Shown here: positions 9,121 through 19,012 of the stretch, piece by piece
Numbering within the stretch: the stretch's first letter is position 1
Layout of the letters: every line of letters begins with the position of its first letter
DNA from: CAVZLD01 sp963776055
GTDB taxonomy: Bacteria > Planctomycetota > Planctomycetia > Pirellulales > Pirellulaceae
Length of the DNA: 64,000 bases
Direction: 5' to 3'
Assembly (NCBI GenBank): GCA_963776055.1
Contig: CAVZLD010000003.1
Coordinates: 248,001 to 312,000, forward strand
The notes under the pieces: model-generated
Told to the model about the DNA's origin: nothing
What the model saw: only the letters and a program-made list of their open reading frames with translations
Databases searched by the model: none
Made by a program: the position numbers and the translations under genes

Positions 9121-11851
9121 ATGATGATTCGGTCGTGCGTTGCTCTATTCGTCCATTTGGCACTTCTTTTCCTGGTTTGGGGGCCGGCGGTAGGCGCCGA
9201 GCCGAATGACTCCGAGCCAACGGATTCTCCGCCGCCGGCGAATGCGGCGGGAGAGGGCAGTGGGGCGTCCAGCGGGAGCGGTGGATCGAGCGGTGGATCG
9301 GGCGACGCGAAGGCAGGTCCGTCCCACGCGCAGGTCTTGAAAGACGCCAAGGCGATCGACGGCATGATTCGGATGTATCGCAAGGGGAATCGACTCTACG
9401 GCGAGTTGACTTCCGGCGATTACTCCAGCGAATTCATCGTCTTGATCTCGATCGGCGCGGGATCGGACAGAACCCGTTACTGGGTGGTATGTCGTGGAGT
9501 GATGGTGACGACTGGGTATGGTCATTCCGCAAGGTGGACGATCGGGTACACATCATTCGCAAGAACGTTCGCTTCCGGGCCAAGAAGAACTCGCCGGAAG
9601 AGCGAGCCGTACGAAATGCCTACACGGACAGTGTGCTCTTCAGCATTCCGGTGGTCACGAAGGGGCCGCGGGGTGGCGACCTGATCGACCTGACGCCCGT
9701 TTTCATGAGTGACCTGCCGCAGATTTCGCAGGTGCTATCCGGTTTCACTTTTTCGGCAACGAAATCCGTCTGGGATTCGGTGAAAGGTTTTTCGGACAAC
9801 GTCGAGATCGAGGTGGCTGCGACGTATTCATCCGGTGGCCAGCGATCGTTCGAATCGGTAGCTGATTCCCGGGGCGTGACGATCAACGTGCATTACTCAA
9901 TCAGCAAAATTCCGCAGACCGACTACCGACCTCGTTTGGCGGACGACCGCGTCGGTTACTTTGTTACAGCGGTCAAAGACTACTCGAAGGTGGGCGACGA
10001 CGATCGATTTGTGCGCTACGTGAACCGTTGGAATCTGAAGCCCGCGGACTCGTCGCTGGAGCGTTCGGTGCCGAAGCAGCCGATCATTTTTTGGATTGAG
10101 AAGACGGTTCCTTTCAAATACCGCAAGCCGATTGCCGACGGAATTGTCGAGTGGAACAAGGCCTTCGAAAAGGCCGGGTTTGCCAACGCGATCGAAGTTC
10201 GTCAGCAACCGGATGACGCAACCTGGGATCCCGAGGATATCAACTACAATACGTTTCGTTGGATCACGGCGAGTGCCGGTTTCGCGATGGGACCGTCACG
10301 GGTGAATCCGTACACAGGCCAAATTCTGGACGCGGACATTATTTTTGACTCCGACTTCCTCGAATCCTGGAAGTCCAGCTTTGAGACCTTTACGCCGGCT
10401 GCCGTGGCCGCTCTGACCGGTGGACCCCTCGACCTGGAAAGCTATCGGCAGCAGATGCAATTGCCTCTGCCGTCCGTTCCTCATGCTCACCGCGCCTGCC
10501 TGCTCAGCCACGGAATGTCTCTGCAGATGGCGTTTGGCCGAGCGGCTTTGCCGGTTTTCGCCGAACCAAAGCAGCTGGCGGAAGCGGAAGAGAAGTTGAT
10601 CATGCAGGGACTGAAGGAGGTGACGATGCACGAAGTTGGGCACACGCTCGGCTTGCGCCACAACTTCAAGTCCAGTACTCTGCTCACGCTGGAAGAAATG
10701 AACGACCCGGAGAAGACCCGCGAGACGGGGCTCACCGCATCGATCATGGACTATGCACCGGTGAACATTGTTCCCGCTGGCACGAAGCAGGGCGACTACT
10801 ACTCCACGACGATCGGCCCGTACGATGTTTGGGCGATTGAGTACGGTTACAGGACGTTCTCCGGCAACACGCAGAGTGAGTTGCCAGAACTGCGAAAGAT
10901 CGCTGCCCGCAGCGGCGAACCGGCCTTTGCCTACGCCACCGACGAGGACACTCGCGGAATTGATCCCGATCCCTATGCGAATCGGTTCGACCTGGGAAAA
11001 GATCCTTTGAAGTACGCCCTGCGCCAGGCGAATGTGGTCACGAACCTGATGCCGGGCATCGTCGATCGGATGACCGAAGATGGCGACGACTACGCGAAAG
11101 CTCGTCAGGCGTTCAACGTGCTGCTGGCGAACTATGGCCGAGCAATGCATTTCGCGTCTCGGTTCATCGGCGGCTTGGATGTGAGCCGTAGCCACAAGGG
11201 TGACGAAAATGCGCCGATTCCGTTTCAAGTGATCGAGGCGAGCAAGCAGCGAGAGGCGCTACAATTGCTCAAGGAGCACGTCTTTAATGACAAGCCGTAC
11301 GCGGTCGATCCGGCGCTGTACAACCTGCTGACTCCCTCCCGTTGGAATCATTGGGGAATGCCCAGCACATTGCGGAGTGATTTCCCGGTTCACGAAGTGA
11401 TCTTGATGTGGCAGAGCCGAATCCTGGATCAGTTGTTTTCCTCCCTGACGCTGGAACGTCTGCACGATGCGGAGCTAAAACTCGCCAAGGACAAGGAAGC
11501 ATTCACGACGGCGGAGTTGATCGAGGAATTGACGAAGATCATGTTTGCTGAGCTGGAAGAGATGGAAGCGGGCGAATACACGAACGCGCAAGCCGGCGAT
11601 TAGCAGTCTGCGAAGGAACCTGCAGCGCGAATACCTGACCCGCCTGTCCCGCCTGGCCCTGGGGCAGACGCTCAGCCCCCAATGACTGTCAGGCGGTTGC
11701 CTACGCGCAACTGTCGCAGCTGGCCGACCGCATCCATGAAAAGCGGGCGAATGTCGCGGGCCTGGATAGTTACACCCTGGCGCACCTGCAGACGTCGGAA
11801 GATCGAGTCCGCAAGGTGTTGGATGCCTCGCTCCGTTTGCCGTCCCCTTGA
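9121..11851 (+). CDS. secreted zinc-dependent metalloprotease (DUF5117/DUF4953 type), three frameshifts
   Basis: Start at ATG 9121 with AAGG 8-9 nt upstream; signal peptide MMIRSCVALFVHLALLFLVWG then a Ser/Gly-rich linker. The central zinc site is HEVGHTLGLRHNF (the third ligand follows the two HExxH His), with the downstream SIMDY Met-turn, so this is a metzincin-like protease. Upstream, the DUF5117 part (PLLGGMSWSDGDDWVW, IIFWIEKTVP) is typical. The reading frame changes three times: near 9461 (one G missing), at 11592 (extra G; true sequence ...YTNAQPAISSLRRNLQ) and in the C5 run at 11676-11680 (extra C; then NDCQAVAYAQLSQL). The C-terminal domain continues to TGA 11851. Presumably outer-membrane/periplasmic protein turnover. 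Confidence 0.8.
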
Positions 11852-11969
11852 TGTTTCACTACACTGGTGGCGTTGCGTCGAGGCAGGCGGCCGGTCGGCG
11901 GGGCCGAAAGGTTCGGTACCTGGCTCCGATCGGTTTCGACGGGCGAGACTCGTCCAGGAGTGCCTTTCG

Positions 11970-12317
11970 GTGAAGCTGCTGATTGCCATCATCCGTCCGA
12001 CCAAATTGGAAGCGGTGCGCGAAGCCTTGCGCGTGATCGGGGTGGAACGCATGACGGTCTGCGATGCCCACGGTTACGGTCGACAGCTGGGGCAGACGGA
12101 GACCTACCGGGGCGTGGAATATAGCGTGAACTTGTTGCGGAAGGTCGTGTTAGAAGTCGTTGTGAATGACGATTTCTTCGACCGAACCATCGAGACGATC
12201 GAGCAAGTTGCACGGACCGGGCCGGAAGGAAACATCGGCGACGGAAAGATCTTCCAGATTCCGGTACTCGAGACGATTCGAATCGGGCAAACCGTTACCG
12301 GACCGGAAGCGGTCTGA
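11970..12317 (+). CDS. glnB: nitrogen regulatory protein P-II
   Basis: 115 residues from GTG 11970, preceded by AGGAG. The product has the complete PII fold: VKLLIAIIRPTKLEAVREAL at the N-terminus, T-loop GYGRQLGQTETYRGVEYSV with the uridylylatable Tyr in YRGVEY, and the C-terminal signature GNIGDGKIFQIPV. PII proteins bind ATP/ADP and 2-oxoglutarate and signal nitrogen status to glutamine synthetase, AmtB or transcription factors. No amtB or glnA lies next to it; instead the next gene overlaps its stop by one base. The longer in-frame extension to 11682 overlaps the metalloprotease 3' end and is not used. Confidence 0.9.
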   Translation: MKLLIAIIRPTKLEAVREALRVIGVERMTVCDAHGYGRQLGQTETYRGVEYSVNLLRKVVLEVVVNDDFFDRTIETIEQVARTGPEGNIGDGKIFQIPVLETIRIGQTVTGPEAV

Positions 12318-12712
12318 TGGCGACGGTCGCCGTTGCCCAAGTGCTCATGACGACGCTGCTGCTGTCACAAGACCTGATGCTCGTTTCCCAAGTGACCAAC
12401 TTGGCCGCGTCCCTTGGCGGCCGCGCCGAGTCCGTGGGGACAATCGAGAGGCTCGTGTCCCGCTGCGGCAGCGATGATGTGCAGCAGGTATTGTTCGACC
12501 TGAACCTGCCGGGCGTTGACCCACTCGAAGTCGTCCGCCAAGTGCAGCATGTCGCCTTATCCCGGCCGCGACTGATTGCCTTCGGCCCTCATGTTCACAC
12601 CGCGCGGCTCGAAGCGGCGCGACAGGCCGGTTGCGATCTGGTTCTGACGCGTGGCCAATTCCATCGGGAACTGAAGAGCCTGCTGTTGTTCGACGGCACG
12701 GGTGTCGATTGA
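12317..12712 (+). CDS. degenerate response-regulator receiver-like protein coupled to P-II
   Basis: 131 residues starting at ATG 12317 inside the PII stop (TGATG). Pattern is CheY-like: VLMTTLLLSQDLMLVSQVTNLA, then QQVLFDLNLPGVDP where Asp of FDLNLPG would be the phosphoacceptor, then RLIAFGPHVHTARLEAARQAGC and DLVLTRGQF. The N-terminal acidic pair is reduced to a single Asp and the conserved Thr/Lys are not evident, so phosphorylation is uncertain. No output domain. Overlap with glnB suggests they act together. Confidence 0.65.
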   Translation: MATVAVAQVLMTTLLLSQDLMLVSQVTNLAASLGGRAESVGTIERLVSRCGSDDVQQVLFDLNLPGVDPLEVVRQVQHVALSRPRLIAFGPHVHTARLEAARQAGCDLVLTRGQFHRELKSLLLFDGTGVD

Positions 12713-12785
12713 TGCCGCCTGCTCGATAGAACGCTGGGGACGTCAGCTTCCGCACGTGGGTCGACTTGCCCGCATCGGTTGCCCC

Positions 12786-12814
12786 AAAACCTGGAGGTCA
12801 CTCCGCCAGGTTTT
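12786..12814. terminator. bidirectional intrinsic terminator
   Basis: Perfect 9-bp inverted repeat AAAACCTGG ... CCAGGTTTT with an 11-nt loop between convergent genes. The A/T ends give a T-run on each strand. It lies 74 nt after the rightward glnB operon and overlaps the last codons of the leftward membrane protein gene. Confidence 0.8.
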
Positions 12815-14126
12815 CCTCTTCCTGATCGGAGTTCGGAAGCGTCTGCTCCGCCTCGTCCACACCCGGCACTCCGGCTTCATCCGGTGGCAGGGCCGGCAGC
12901 CCGTGAGGAGCTGCCAACTCGTCACCGAGGTAAATGTCGTCGATCTCCGTCTGATCGGCATCTCGCCGCAAGAGAAGATAGATCCCGGTGGCGGCAGCCC
13001 AGAAGAAGCTGTACTGGAAAGCGGTCAGAAAGCCGCGCACGCCGGCTTGTGAGAAGGCCAACAGTCGCGTACCCAGCCCCAAAGCTGTCTTTGGCGGATT
13101 CGGCCATGCGGCGGCAATTTCCGTGAGTCGTTCGGTGCCGGTGCCCCAGGAGATAGCCCATTGGGCGAGACCGATCACGCTTTCGCAAAAGATCGCCACC
13201 AGGATCCAGCCCAGGAACCCGAGTACGAGGGAGAGTACCGCGTAGGCCAGGTAGTGCAGCGGTCGCTGAAAACTGTAAGCGTAGGCCCGACTGAACGCGT
13301 CGAATGCGTCGCTGCCCTCCGAAGCGATGGTGGGCCACATCAGCGGCCAGCCAAAAAGTAGGCCTACCGCAAATAGGGTCATCATGAGGCCGATGAGTGC
13401 GACGACGATTCCGCCGATTCCGCCGAGCACGACTCCGACGTCGGTCCGCATGATGAGGCCCAGGATCCACAAAGGGATGCCGCTGATCGCGATTGCGAGC
13501 AAGCCCATCAGCGGAGCGCCGATCAGGGAGGGCCATTTGCGGCCCGCGAAGGCAATGGACTCCCGCAGTCCGACTCGCTCATCACGCCCCAGGCGGACGG
13601 CGGCGATCCGGGCGATCGCGCCACCCAGCAGCGCCCAGACGGCCAACGTCCAGAGTCCGCCCATCAGATAGAAGAAGAAGTCGGCCCAACTCAGACCGGT
13701 CCCAAAAAGCCTTCGAAATGGTTCCACGAATAAGTAGAACGGCATTCGCGAGTAGAGCTGCGCTCCGAGGCTCGGGGTTGATGATTCGGCCGCCGAGTTG
13801 GACGAAGGTGTTCCGGGCACGGGCCCGCCGGCCGTCGTCGGTAGGAGCTGTTGGGCGAGGACCGTGACATCGGCCGTGCCCGGTGGCGTACCTGGCCAGC
13901 TGCGAGCCACGTTGATCAACCGCACGCCACGCTGCTCGACCGCCGCGGGTTGGCTGGAAAAGACGGTGGTCACCACCCGCCAGCCAGCGGTGGTCGCCAA
14001 GGCACCGCTCAAAGCCAGCAGCAGCAGCGGGACGGATACGGAGAGGCGAAACACGCGAAACAGCAGTGTCCACGCACACAAATCACGCCAGGATATCGAC
14101 CGAACCACTCCGGTAGCATTGGTCAT
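12798..14126 (-). CDS. polytopic membrane protein
   Basis: 442 residues, no recognised family. Helices: about residues 22-48 (CAWTLLFRVFRLSVSVPLLLLAL), then a long soluble loop rich in Pro/Ser/Thr (60-120), then at least five strongly hydrophobic segments between 150 and 330 (e.g. GVVLGGIGGIVVALIGLMMTLFAVGLLFGWPL) and a last one near 385-405. The C-terminus is acidic. The ATG overlaps the yacG stop by 4 nt (ATGA), so it is in an operon with yacG. The stop codon lies within the terminator hairpin. Confidence 0.65.
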   Translation of the reverse strand: MTNATGVVRSISWRDLCAWTLLFRVFRLSVSVPLLLLALSGALATTAGWRVVTTVFSSQPAAVEQRGVRLINVARSWPGTPPGTADVTVLAQQLLPTTAGGPVPGTPSSNSAAESSTPSLGAQLYSRMPFYLFVEPFRRLFGTGLSWADFFFYLMGGLWTLAVWALLGGAIARIAAVRLGRDERVGLRESIAFAGRKWPSLIGAPLMGLLAIAISGIPLWILGLIMRTDVGVVLGGIGGIVVALIGLMMTLFAVGLLFGWPLMWPTIASEGSDAFDAFSRAYAYSFQRPLHYLAYAVLSLVLGFLGWILVAIFCESVIGLAQWAISWGTGTERLTEIAAAWPNPPKTALGLGTRLLAFSQAGVRGFLTAFQYSFFWAAATGIYLLLRRDADQTEIDDIYLGDELAAPHGLPALPPDEAGVPGVDEAEQTLPNSDQEEENLAE

Positions 14127-14317
14127 GATGGCTCCGCTTCCTGCTCCGGCTCGATCGGTAACCCGTACTGCTCATCGAACCAGTGCCCCAAATCAACCTG
14201 TCGACAGCGCTCGTTGCAAAACGGCATACAAGCCGTTTCTTTCGGCGTGAATCTTCGTCCACAGGTGGGACACGATATCTGCTCTTTCCGTCTCTTGTTG
14301 CGGGGATGATTGCGCAT
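14123..14317 (-). CDS. yacG: DNA gyrase inhibitor / zinc-binding protein YacG
   Basis: Start at ATG 14317 (MRNHPRNKRRK), giving 64 residues, the usual YacG length; an upstream in-frame extension is not family-like. Contains the treble-clef zinc site SCPTCGRRF...PFCNERCRQVDLGHWFDEQY, with C-x2-C and C-x3-C, and the invariant DLG-W. In E. coli YacG binds GyrB and blocks DNA binding by gyrase. Here it is translationally coupled to a membrane protein gene rather than to coaE as in enterics. Confidence 0.9.
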   Translation of the reverse strand: MRNHPRNKRRKEQISCPTCGRRFTPKETACMPFCNERCRQVDLGHWFDEQYGLPIEPEQEAEPS

Positions 14318-14765
14318 CGACCAGATCCCGTTCCGCTGGATTCTCGCTTCCAAGTCTTTTCGCACCGAAAAATCTAACTGACCAACCGGGATTCCCGTTC
14401 GGGGGTGCCAGCGCTCGGTACAGATCTCTGACCTCGCCCGAACCTTCGACCTCCGGCCTCGCCGGGTGCGGGTCGGAGACCCTCGCACAGCACAGGCACG
14501 CTGCAGCATCGCGCTTGGTCATTGAGCCGGTGCGGTTGCCTTCCCGTACGCCGCAGCGCGATTATAGAACCGCGTGATTGCGGGGGAAAGACGGGAGGCA
14601 TTCCGGCCGAACGGTAGAGCGGGACGGGCGAGCAAGGTGACACCGGAATGACGTCGGAGGAGCTACTTTGAACCTGCGAGTTGACCGATGCGCCGTGGCG
14701 GGCCAAAATCGACAGAGCAACCTCCGTTCACCTCACTGTTTCCTTAGTCGAGTCTCCGGAACGGG

Positions 14766-16154
14766 ATGAGTCGGTCTGATATGCGAAATTGCCCCCGTTT
14801 TTCTTGGACGCCGATCGTGCGCAGGGCTGTTCTGAGCTTGGTTTACGGCTTGTTTCTGCTGGTTGAGACGCCGCGCACATTCGCCGCCGACGAATTCGTT
14901 TTGCCGCAGGCTTCGCCGGAAGAGCTCGGATTGCGTCTGCCGCAGGTGCCGCCCCAACCGGGAGGTGACCGGCGAGTCGTGGTATCGGTCGACGGGGGCA
15001 CACCGACGGTCGGTCAGGTTTACCTGGAAGTCGGAGAGTATTTCGTGGTCTTGCTGCCTAGCGGGCAGCTGATCGCACTTCCCGCGGCGCAAGCGGCGGC
15101 CACCGACCGCCCGTTTGAGCCGCTCGACCACCGCCAGCTTGCCAAGCAATTGACCGCCGAGCGATTCCGCGGTTTTGAGACGGATGCGACGCGGCACTAC
15201 CTGTTCGTCTACAACTGTAGCGAATCTTTTCGCGTAGCGACCAGCAAGATTCTGGAGACGATGTATCCCGCGTTGGTGGCCTATTGCGGTCGACGGAAGT
15301 TGCCTCATGACGACCCACCGTTTCCGTTGGTCGTGGTCATCTTCAGCACGCAAAAGGAGTTTGAAGGCTATCGAAAGATGGCCCCCGGCCTGCTGGCGTA
15401 TTACAACGTTCTGTCCAATCAGATTGTGATGTTCGAGCAGTCGGAATTGGGCGAGGAGGCCCCTGAGCTGGCATTTAAGCAATCCGTTTCGACAATCGCT
15501 CACGAAGGTGTCCATCAAATACTGCACAATCTGGGGGTGCAGCAGCGACTGTCGCGTTGGCCGACTTGGTTCAGCGAAGGTCTGGCGGAATACTTCGCCC
15601 CCACAGAACTGGCGCGAGGGGCCCGCTGGAAAGGAGTGGATTGCGTCAACGATCTTCGACTGTACGAGTTGATCGAGTATTCCAAGCGTGTGGGGACAAC
15701 GCATCCGAAGGGTCTTCTGACTCGGCAGACAGTCCAGGCCAAGCAGTTAGATTCTCTAGGGTATGCCGCATCCTGGGCGATGGTCCACTATTTCGCGAAG
15801 CGCGAACGGAAAAAGTTTGAAGCCTATTTGAGTGAAGTTAGCCAATTGGAACCGCTGCAGTCCGTTGTACCAGGCAGCTTATTCGCCAAGCACTTCGGCT
15901 CCGATTTCATGCGGTTGGAGGAGTCGATCGCGCAGCACTTGGATGGATTACCTTACGTCGACCCGATCGAGAATCAGACACACTTTGTGCTGCTGATGCA
16001 GGGGCGGTCGCGGAAGGTGTTCGTGACATCCTCGCGATTGAAGTTGCAGCAGTACCACCGGGAGCATGCGAACCGAAGATTCGCTAGATTGCATGTTTTC
16101 CCGAACCGCGACACCGCTACCCTTTTTGCGCAGAGGTGGCTTCAGGGCCGGTAG
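14766..16154 (+). CDS. secreted DUF1570 / putative HExxH peptidase
   Basis: 462 residues. A membrane/signal segment (RRAVLSLVYGLFLLVETPRTFA) follows either ATG 14766 or ATG 14781. The metallopeptidase-like centre is STIAHEGVHQILHNLGVQ (HEGVH) followed by WPTWFSEGLAEYFAP, giving His-Glu-x-x-His plus a downstream Glu, the layout of gluzincin-like DUF1570 proteins. Common as single genes in planctomycetes; substrate unknown. Its 3' end overlaps the opposite gene by 38 bp. Confidence 0.75.
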   Translation: MSRSDMRNCPRFSWTPIVRRAVLSLVYGLFLLVETPRTFAADEFVLPQASPEELGLRLPQVPPQPGGDRRVVVSVDGGTPTVGQVYLEVGEYFVVLLPSGQLIALPAAQAAATDRPFEPLDHRQLAKQLTAERFRGFETDATRHYLFVYNCSESFRVATSKILETMYPALVAYCGRRKLPHDDPPFPLVVVIFSTQKEFEGYRKMAPGLLAYYNVLSNQIVMFEQSELGEEAPELAFKQSVSTIAHEGVHQILHNLGVQQRLSRWPTWFSEGLAEYFAPTELARGARWKGVDCVNDLRLYELIEYSKRVGTTHPKGLLTRQTVQAKQLDSLGYAASWAMVHYFAKRERKKFEAYLSEVSQLEPLQSVVPGSLFAKHFGSDFMRLEESIAQHLDGLPYVDPIENQTHFVLLMQGRSRKVFVTSSRLKLQQYHREHANRRFARLHVFPNRDTATLFAQRWLQGR

Positions 16155-17040
16155 TGCGGGTCGGATTCAGCGATTTCGCCGCCGGTTGAATCTCCCGAAT
16201 CAAGAAGCCCCAAACAGGTACGGGGGCTGGTCGATCGAGTCGCATTACGACCGTTCCCTTGATTTGCAGCCAGTCGCCCTGCCGAATCCAAGGTACGACC
16301 TGCTCCGCTTGGCTGCCGGTCGCGACGAACACCTGTGAGATCTTCTCCCCCCGTGGATCTTGCAACTCCAGACGGCTGCTGGGTTGTTGCATATCACCTT
16401 CGGGGATACTGATCCGCCAGTCGGTGTCAGATTCGATGTTGCGCACGAATTGGCAGTCGAGCTGCAGCTCCTGTTGCAGATGGGGTCGCGGGGAACGCAG
16501 CAGATCGGTCAGCATCAGAGCCCCTGCGCTGGGAGGTGGAGGACCTTCCGGCGGGCGGTTTTCGGCCTCCGCTGATCGTTCTTCACTCCCAGTGACCGTC
16601 GGATCCAACGAGTTCGGGGGATCGGAAGGGGTTCCAGGTGCATCGGAAGCCGCTTCCGTCTCCGAGACCGGCGAAGCCTCCGTGGTAGATTGCTGCCATA
16701 AGTTACTCGGCCGGATCCCGGTCTGCTGCCAATCGGAAATCCGCACCAGCAGGAGCACAAACAGCGAGACCAGACTAAGCGAAACGACGAGCGCGAGGAG
16801 AGGTAGCTGTCGCCGTAAGAAGGAGCGACGGGTCCGGTGCGCGGGCAGCGTCGAGTCATTCGGCCCGGTGCTGGTGGGCAACGGGAAGGAAGGGCCGCAG
16901 CGAGGACAGACCCAGTCCGCCTCGGGGCCCAGGGGATAGGCCCGTCCACATTCCGAGCAGACGGCCTGCCCGGGTGTCGGCCGTACGTCGATGATTTCCG
17001 CCGACGGATTCCGGCGGCGTTGGTGAGCAAACACTTTCAT
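16117..17040 (-). CDS. zinc-ribbon membrane-anchored protein
   Basis: 307 residues. The N-terminus has an zinc ribbon (CSECGRAYPLGPEADWVCPRCG, two C-x2-C knuckles), then a basic stretch and one helix at about 80-103 (LPLLALVVSLSLVSLFVLLLV). A long Ser/Thr/Pro/Glu linker leads to a small beta domain (residues 185-290) resembling OB-like 'tRNA_anti-like' or DUF folds (WLQIKGTVVMRLD). Function unknown. Convergent with 14766-16154. Confidence 0.6.
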   Translation of the reverse strand: MKVFAHQRRRNPSAEIIDVRPTPGQAVCSECGRAYPLGPEADWVCPRCGPSFPLPTSTGPNDSTLPAHRTRRSFLRRQLPLLALVVSLSLVSLFVLLLVRISDWQQTGIRPSNLWQQSTTEASPVSETEAASDAPGTPSDPPNSLDPTVTGSEERSAEAENRPPEGPPPPSAGALMLTDLLRSPRPHLQQELQLDCQFVRNIESDTDWRISIPEGDMQQPSSRLELQDPRGEKISQVFVATGSQAEQVVPWIRQGDWLQIKGTVVMRLDRPAPVPVWGFLIREIQPAAKSLNPTRTTGPEATSAQKG

Positions 17041-17294
17041 GCCCGATCTTCGCGAAACGTTCGCCTTGGCCTCGCCACTTACAAAGTCGACTTACCGGAA
17101 GGATCCGGACTTGCTCTGCCTCTCCCCCCAAACCGAAACCGCCGAAAACGCGGTGCGAACCGAATCGTGGGGAACCCTGCCGTGGGCTGGCTTCCGCTTC
17201 GTCCGGACACGCGGGGCGTCTTCGGCGGTCAAAAAATTGTCTGCGAACGGTCACCGCCGAACGGCGAATCGTTGCGCGTCTCCGTTCACGGTTC

Positions 17295-18563
17295 CTAACG
17301 GCGGCGTCGGCCGAGTGCCAGCCAAGCCAAACCGGTCAGCACCAGGATCAGCGAGGACGGTTCGGGTACCATCGCGGCGGTCGCTGATTTCGGCCCTTGC
17401 TCGTAGCCACCGCCCACGAACGAAAGCACGATGTCGTGCGATGTGAAGTCGCCGTCGGCATCCCAGTCGCCTGTCGTCCAGACCGCGTCATCTTCGATAT
17501 CGTTCTCGTACAAGCCGGCGACAAAAACTCTTACCATGTCGTGGCTATTGAACTCGCCGTCGCAGTTCGCGTCACCGAAGTAGGTGTTCCTAATGTCGTA
17601 CACGTACATCTCGAGATCTTCGAAATTGACGAGCTTGTCTCCCGTGATGTCGAACAAGATGTCGTTCGTGCCGGCATTGATCTGCGGAGTCAGCAAGTCT
17701 AGGTCTTTACAGTCCATCATGGTGTCGTAGTTGAAGTCCCCGCCAAAGCCGGGCTCAATCAGAATCTCGATCGCCGACTGCCCGATCACCGGAGTCTGGA
17801 TGCCGGGGGCCGTTAACCTGTAGATCGCCGACAAGTCGACCTCACACACGTCGGAGCAATTTTCCAGAAGACTGCGAAGCGTCGCATTGATGTCTGCCTG
17901 ATCGTTGGCCGGTGCCGGTTCTTCCGAGAAGAAACCGTCTCCCACGCCGACGTAGACGAGCTCATCGATCTGCAAGCTGCCCGCTTCTCCGTTGTTGTAG
18001 ACAATGTCGTCACCCAAGCCGCCGTCCGGTTGTCGGTTCGGACCGTAGTCGATCCCGACTCGCGTCGCCGAATACGTTCCTCCGGCGAAAGTGCCTTCCT
18101 GGTCGAAATAGTTCGTGACGTCGTTGCTGTCCAACGCCCAACTGAGATTGTCCAGCGCGAACATCTCGGAGCCATCACCCACGATGTGAACGCCGAAATG
18201 AATTCGGTTCCCGAATTCACTTTGGAACTCGGCCGGCCGAGATGAAAAGATCGGCGACGGATCGGCCGACGCACGCCACGAGTTGAAGTTCGTGTAGATC
18301 ATCTCGAGCGGCGGGATCGGTCCGGTGACCCATTCGTATGCGTCCGGAGTTACCGTTCGATCACCAACGTTCGGGGCGCCCAATTGAATCGCACCGGTTG
18401 CATTCGTAACGTAACTATCCCAACTTGGTGACGTGGGTCCTTTGGGTGCGAACGCCGGATAGACGTTTATCTCGAATGGTTCTGCTCCAACGACCGTCAC
18501 CGCGCTGAGCAACAGGCCGAAGAAAACCTGCGCTGCAAAAGTTCCTGTGTACCGTTTGATCAT
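17295..18563 (-). CDS. PEP-CTERM-sorted exported protein with dockerin-type repeats
   Basis: Start at ATG 18563 with GGGGAGA upstream; signal peptide MIKRYTGTFAAQVFFGLLLS. The body is unassigned, possibly an adhesin. The C-terminal third carries calcium-binding dockerin-like repeats (GDFNYDTMMDCKDLD, FDITGDKLVNFEDLE, GDANCDGEFNSHDMV, GDWDADGDFTSHDIV). The protein ends in a PEP-CTERM tail: VPEPSSL, hydrophobic helix, RRRR. In this system an exosortase removes the tail and the protein is moved to the outer surface. 422 residues. Confidence 0.8.
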   Translation of the reverse strand: MIKRYTGTFAAQVFFGLLLSAVTVVGAEPFEINVYPAFAPKGPTSPSWDSYVTNATGAIQLGAPNVGDRTVTPDAYEWVTGPIPPLEMIYTNFNSWRASADPSPIFSSRPAEFQSEFGNRIHFGVHIVGDGSEMFALDNLSWALDSNDVTNYFDQEGTFAGGTYSATRVGIDYGPNRQPDGGLGDDIVYNNGEAGSLQIDELVYVGVGDGFFSEEPAPANDQADINATLRSLLENCSDVCEVDLSAIYRLTAPGIQTPVIGQSAIEILIEPGFGGDFNYDTMMDCKDLDLLTPQINAGTNDILFDITGDKLVNFEDLEMYVYDIRNTYFGDANCDGEFNSHDMVRVFVAGLYENDIEDDAVWTTGDWDADGDFTSHDIVLSFVGGGYEQGPKSATAAMVPEPSSLILVLTGLAWLALGRRRR

Positions 18564-19012
18564 TGTTGAATTCTCCCCCGTTGGTGCCAATTTATTTGTC
18601 CCGATCAAGCCGCGGATCCGGTGGACGATCCGTCCCCGCAAGAACCGGGGAATCCTTACATCAATAAAGCCCGCGCGACTTTAAAGGTACTCACAACCCA
18701 GGAGATTTGCAAAGACAAACCTGACTTCGCGCGAGATTTTCAGGCATTTTTGACTCTACGGAACATCGCCTTGGTGGAAATGCGGGGTCCGCGCGTGCTG
18801 ACGTGGCATGAGACGAGGGGGGACGGAGAGCTGATAGAGTCGCTGGTGTTTTCGAATCTTAACCATTTGCGAGGATCTGGAGACGTTCATCGCCCCCCCT
18901 GCGTCGTATTTCCTTAACACAAGGAAGTTGAACCGAAAAGCGGGGTTTGCCCCCCAGTGCCGTGACATCTGAAGGGGTTGCCGCCCGGTCGGCTTCACTG
19001 TTGCGTCGGGAG
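18564..19012. other. intergenic region; possible spurious small frame
   Basis: Upstream of the PEP-CTERM gene. A rightward frame 18621-18917 (98 codons) has no ribosome-binding site or recognisable motif and I do not call it. No repeats or RNA gene seen. The promoter of the leftward PEP-CTERM gene is expected here. Confidence 0.35.

Noticed and set aside
11640..11690. A second Sec-UGA inside the metalloprotease 3' part (SPQ-UGA)
   Set aside because: The UGA disappears when the extra C in the C5 run is removed and sequence resumes in another frame, and there is no Cys site or SECIS.
9121..11851. Programmed frameshifting in the metalloprotease
   Set aside because: Three unrelated indels without slippery heptamers or stimulatory structures; error or decay is simpler.
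12786..12814. A riboswitch between glnB operon and membrane gene
   Set aside because: It is a simple symmetric terminator hairpin between convergent genes.
18621..18917. 98-codon rightward frame
   Set aside because: No Shine-Dalgarno, no recognisable motif, lies in promoter region of the PEP-CTERM gene.
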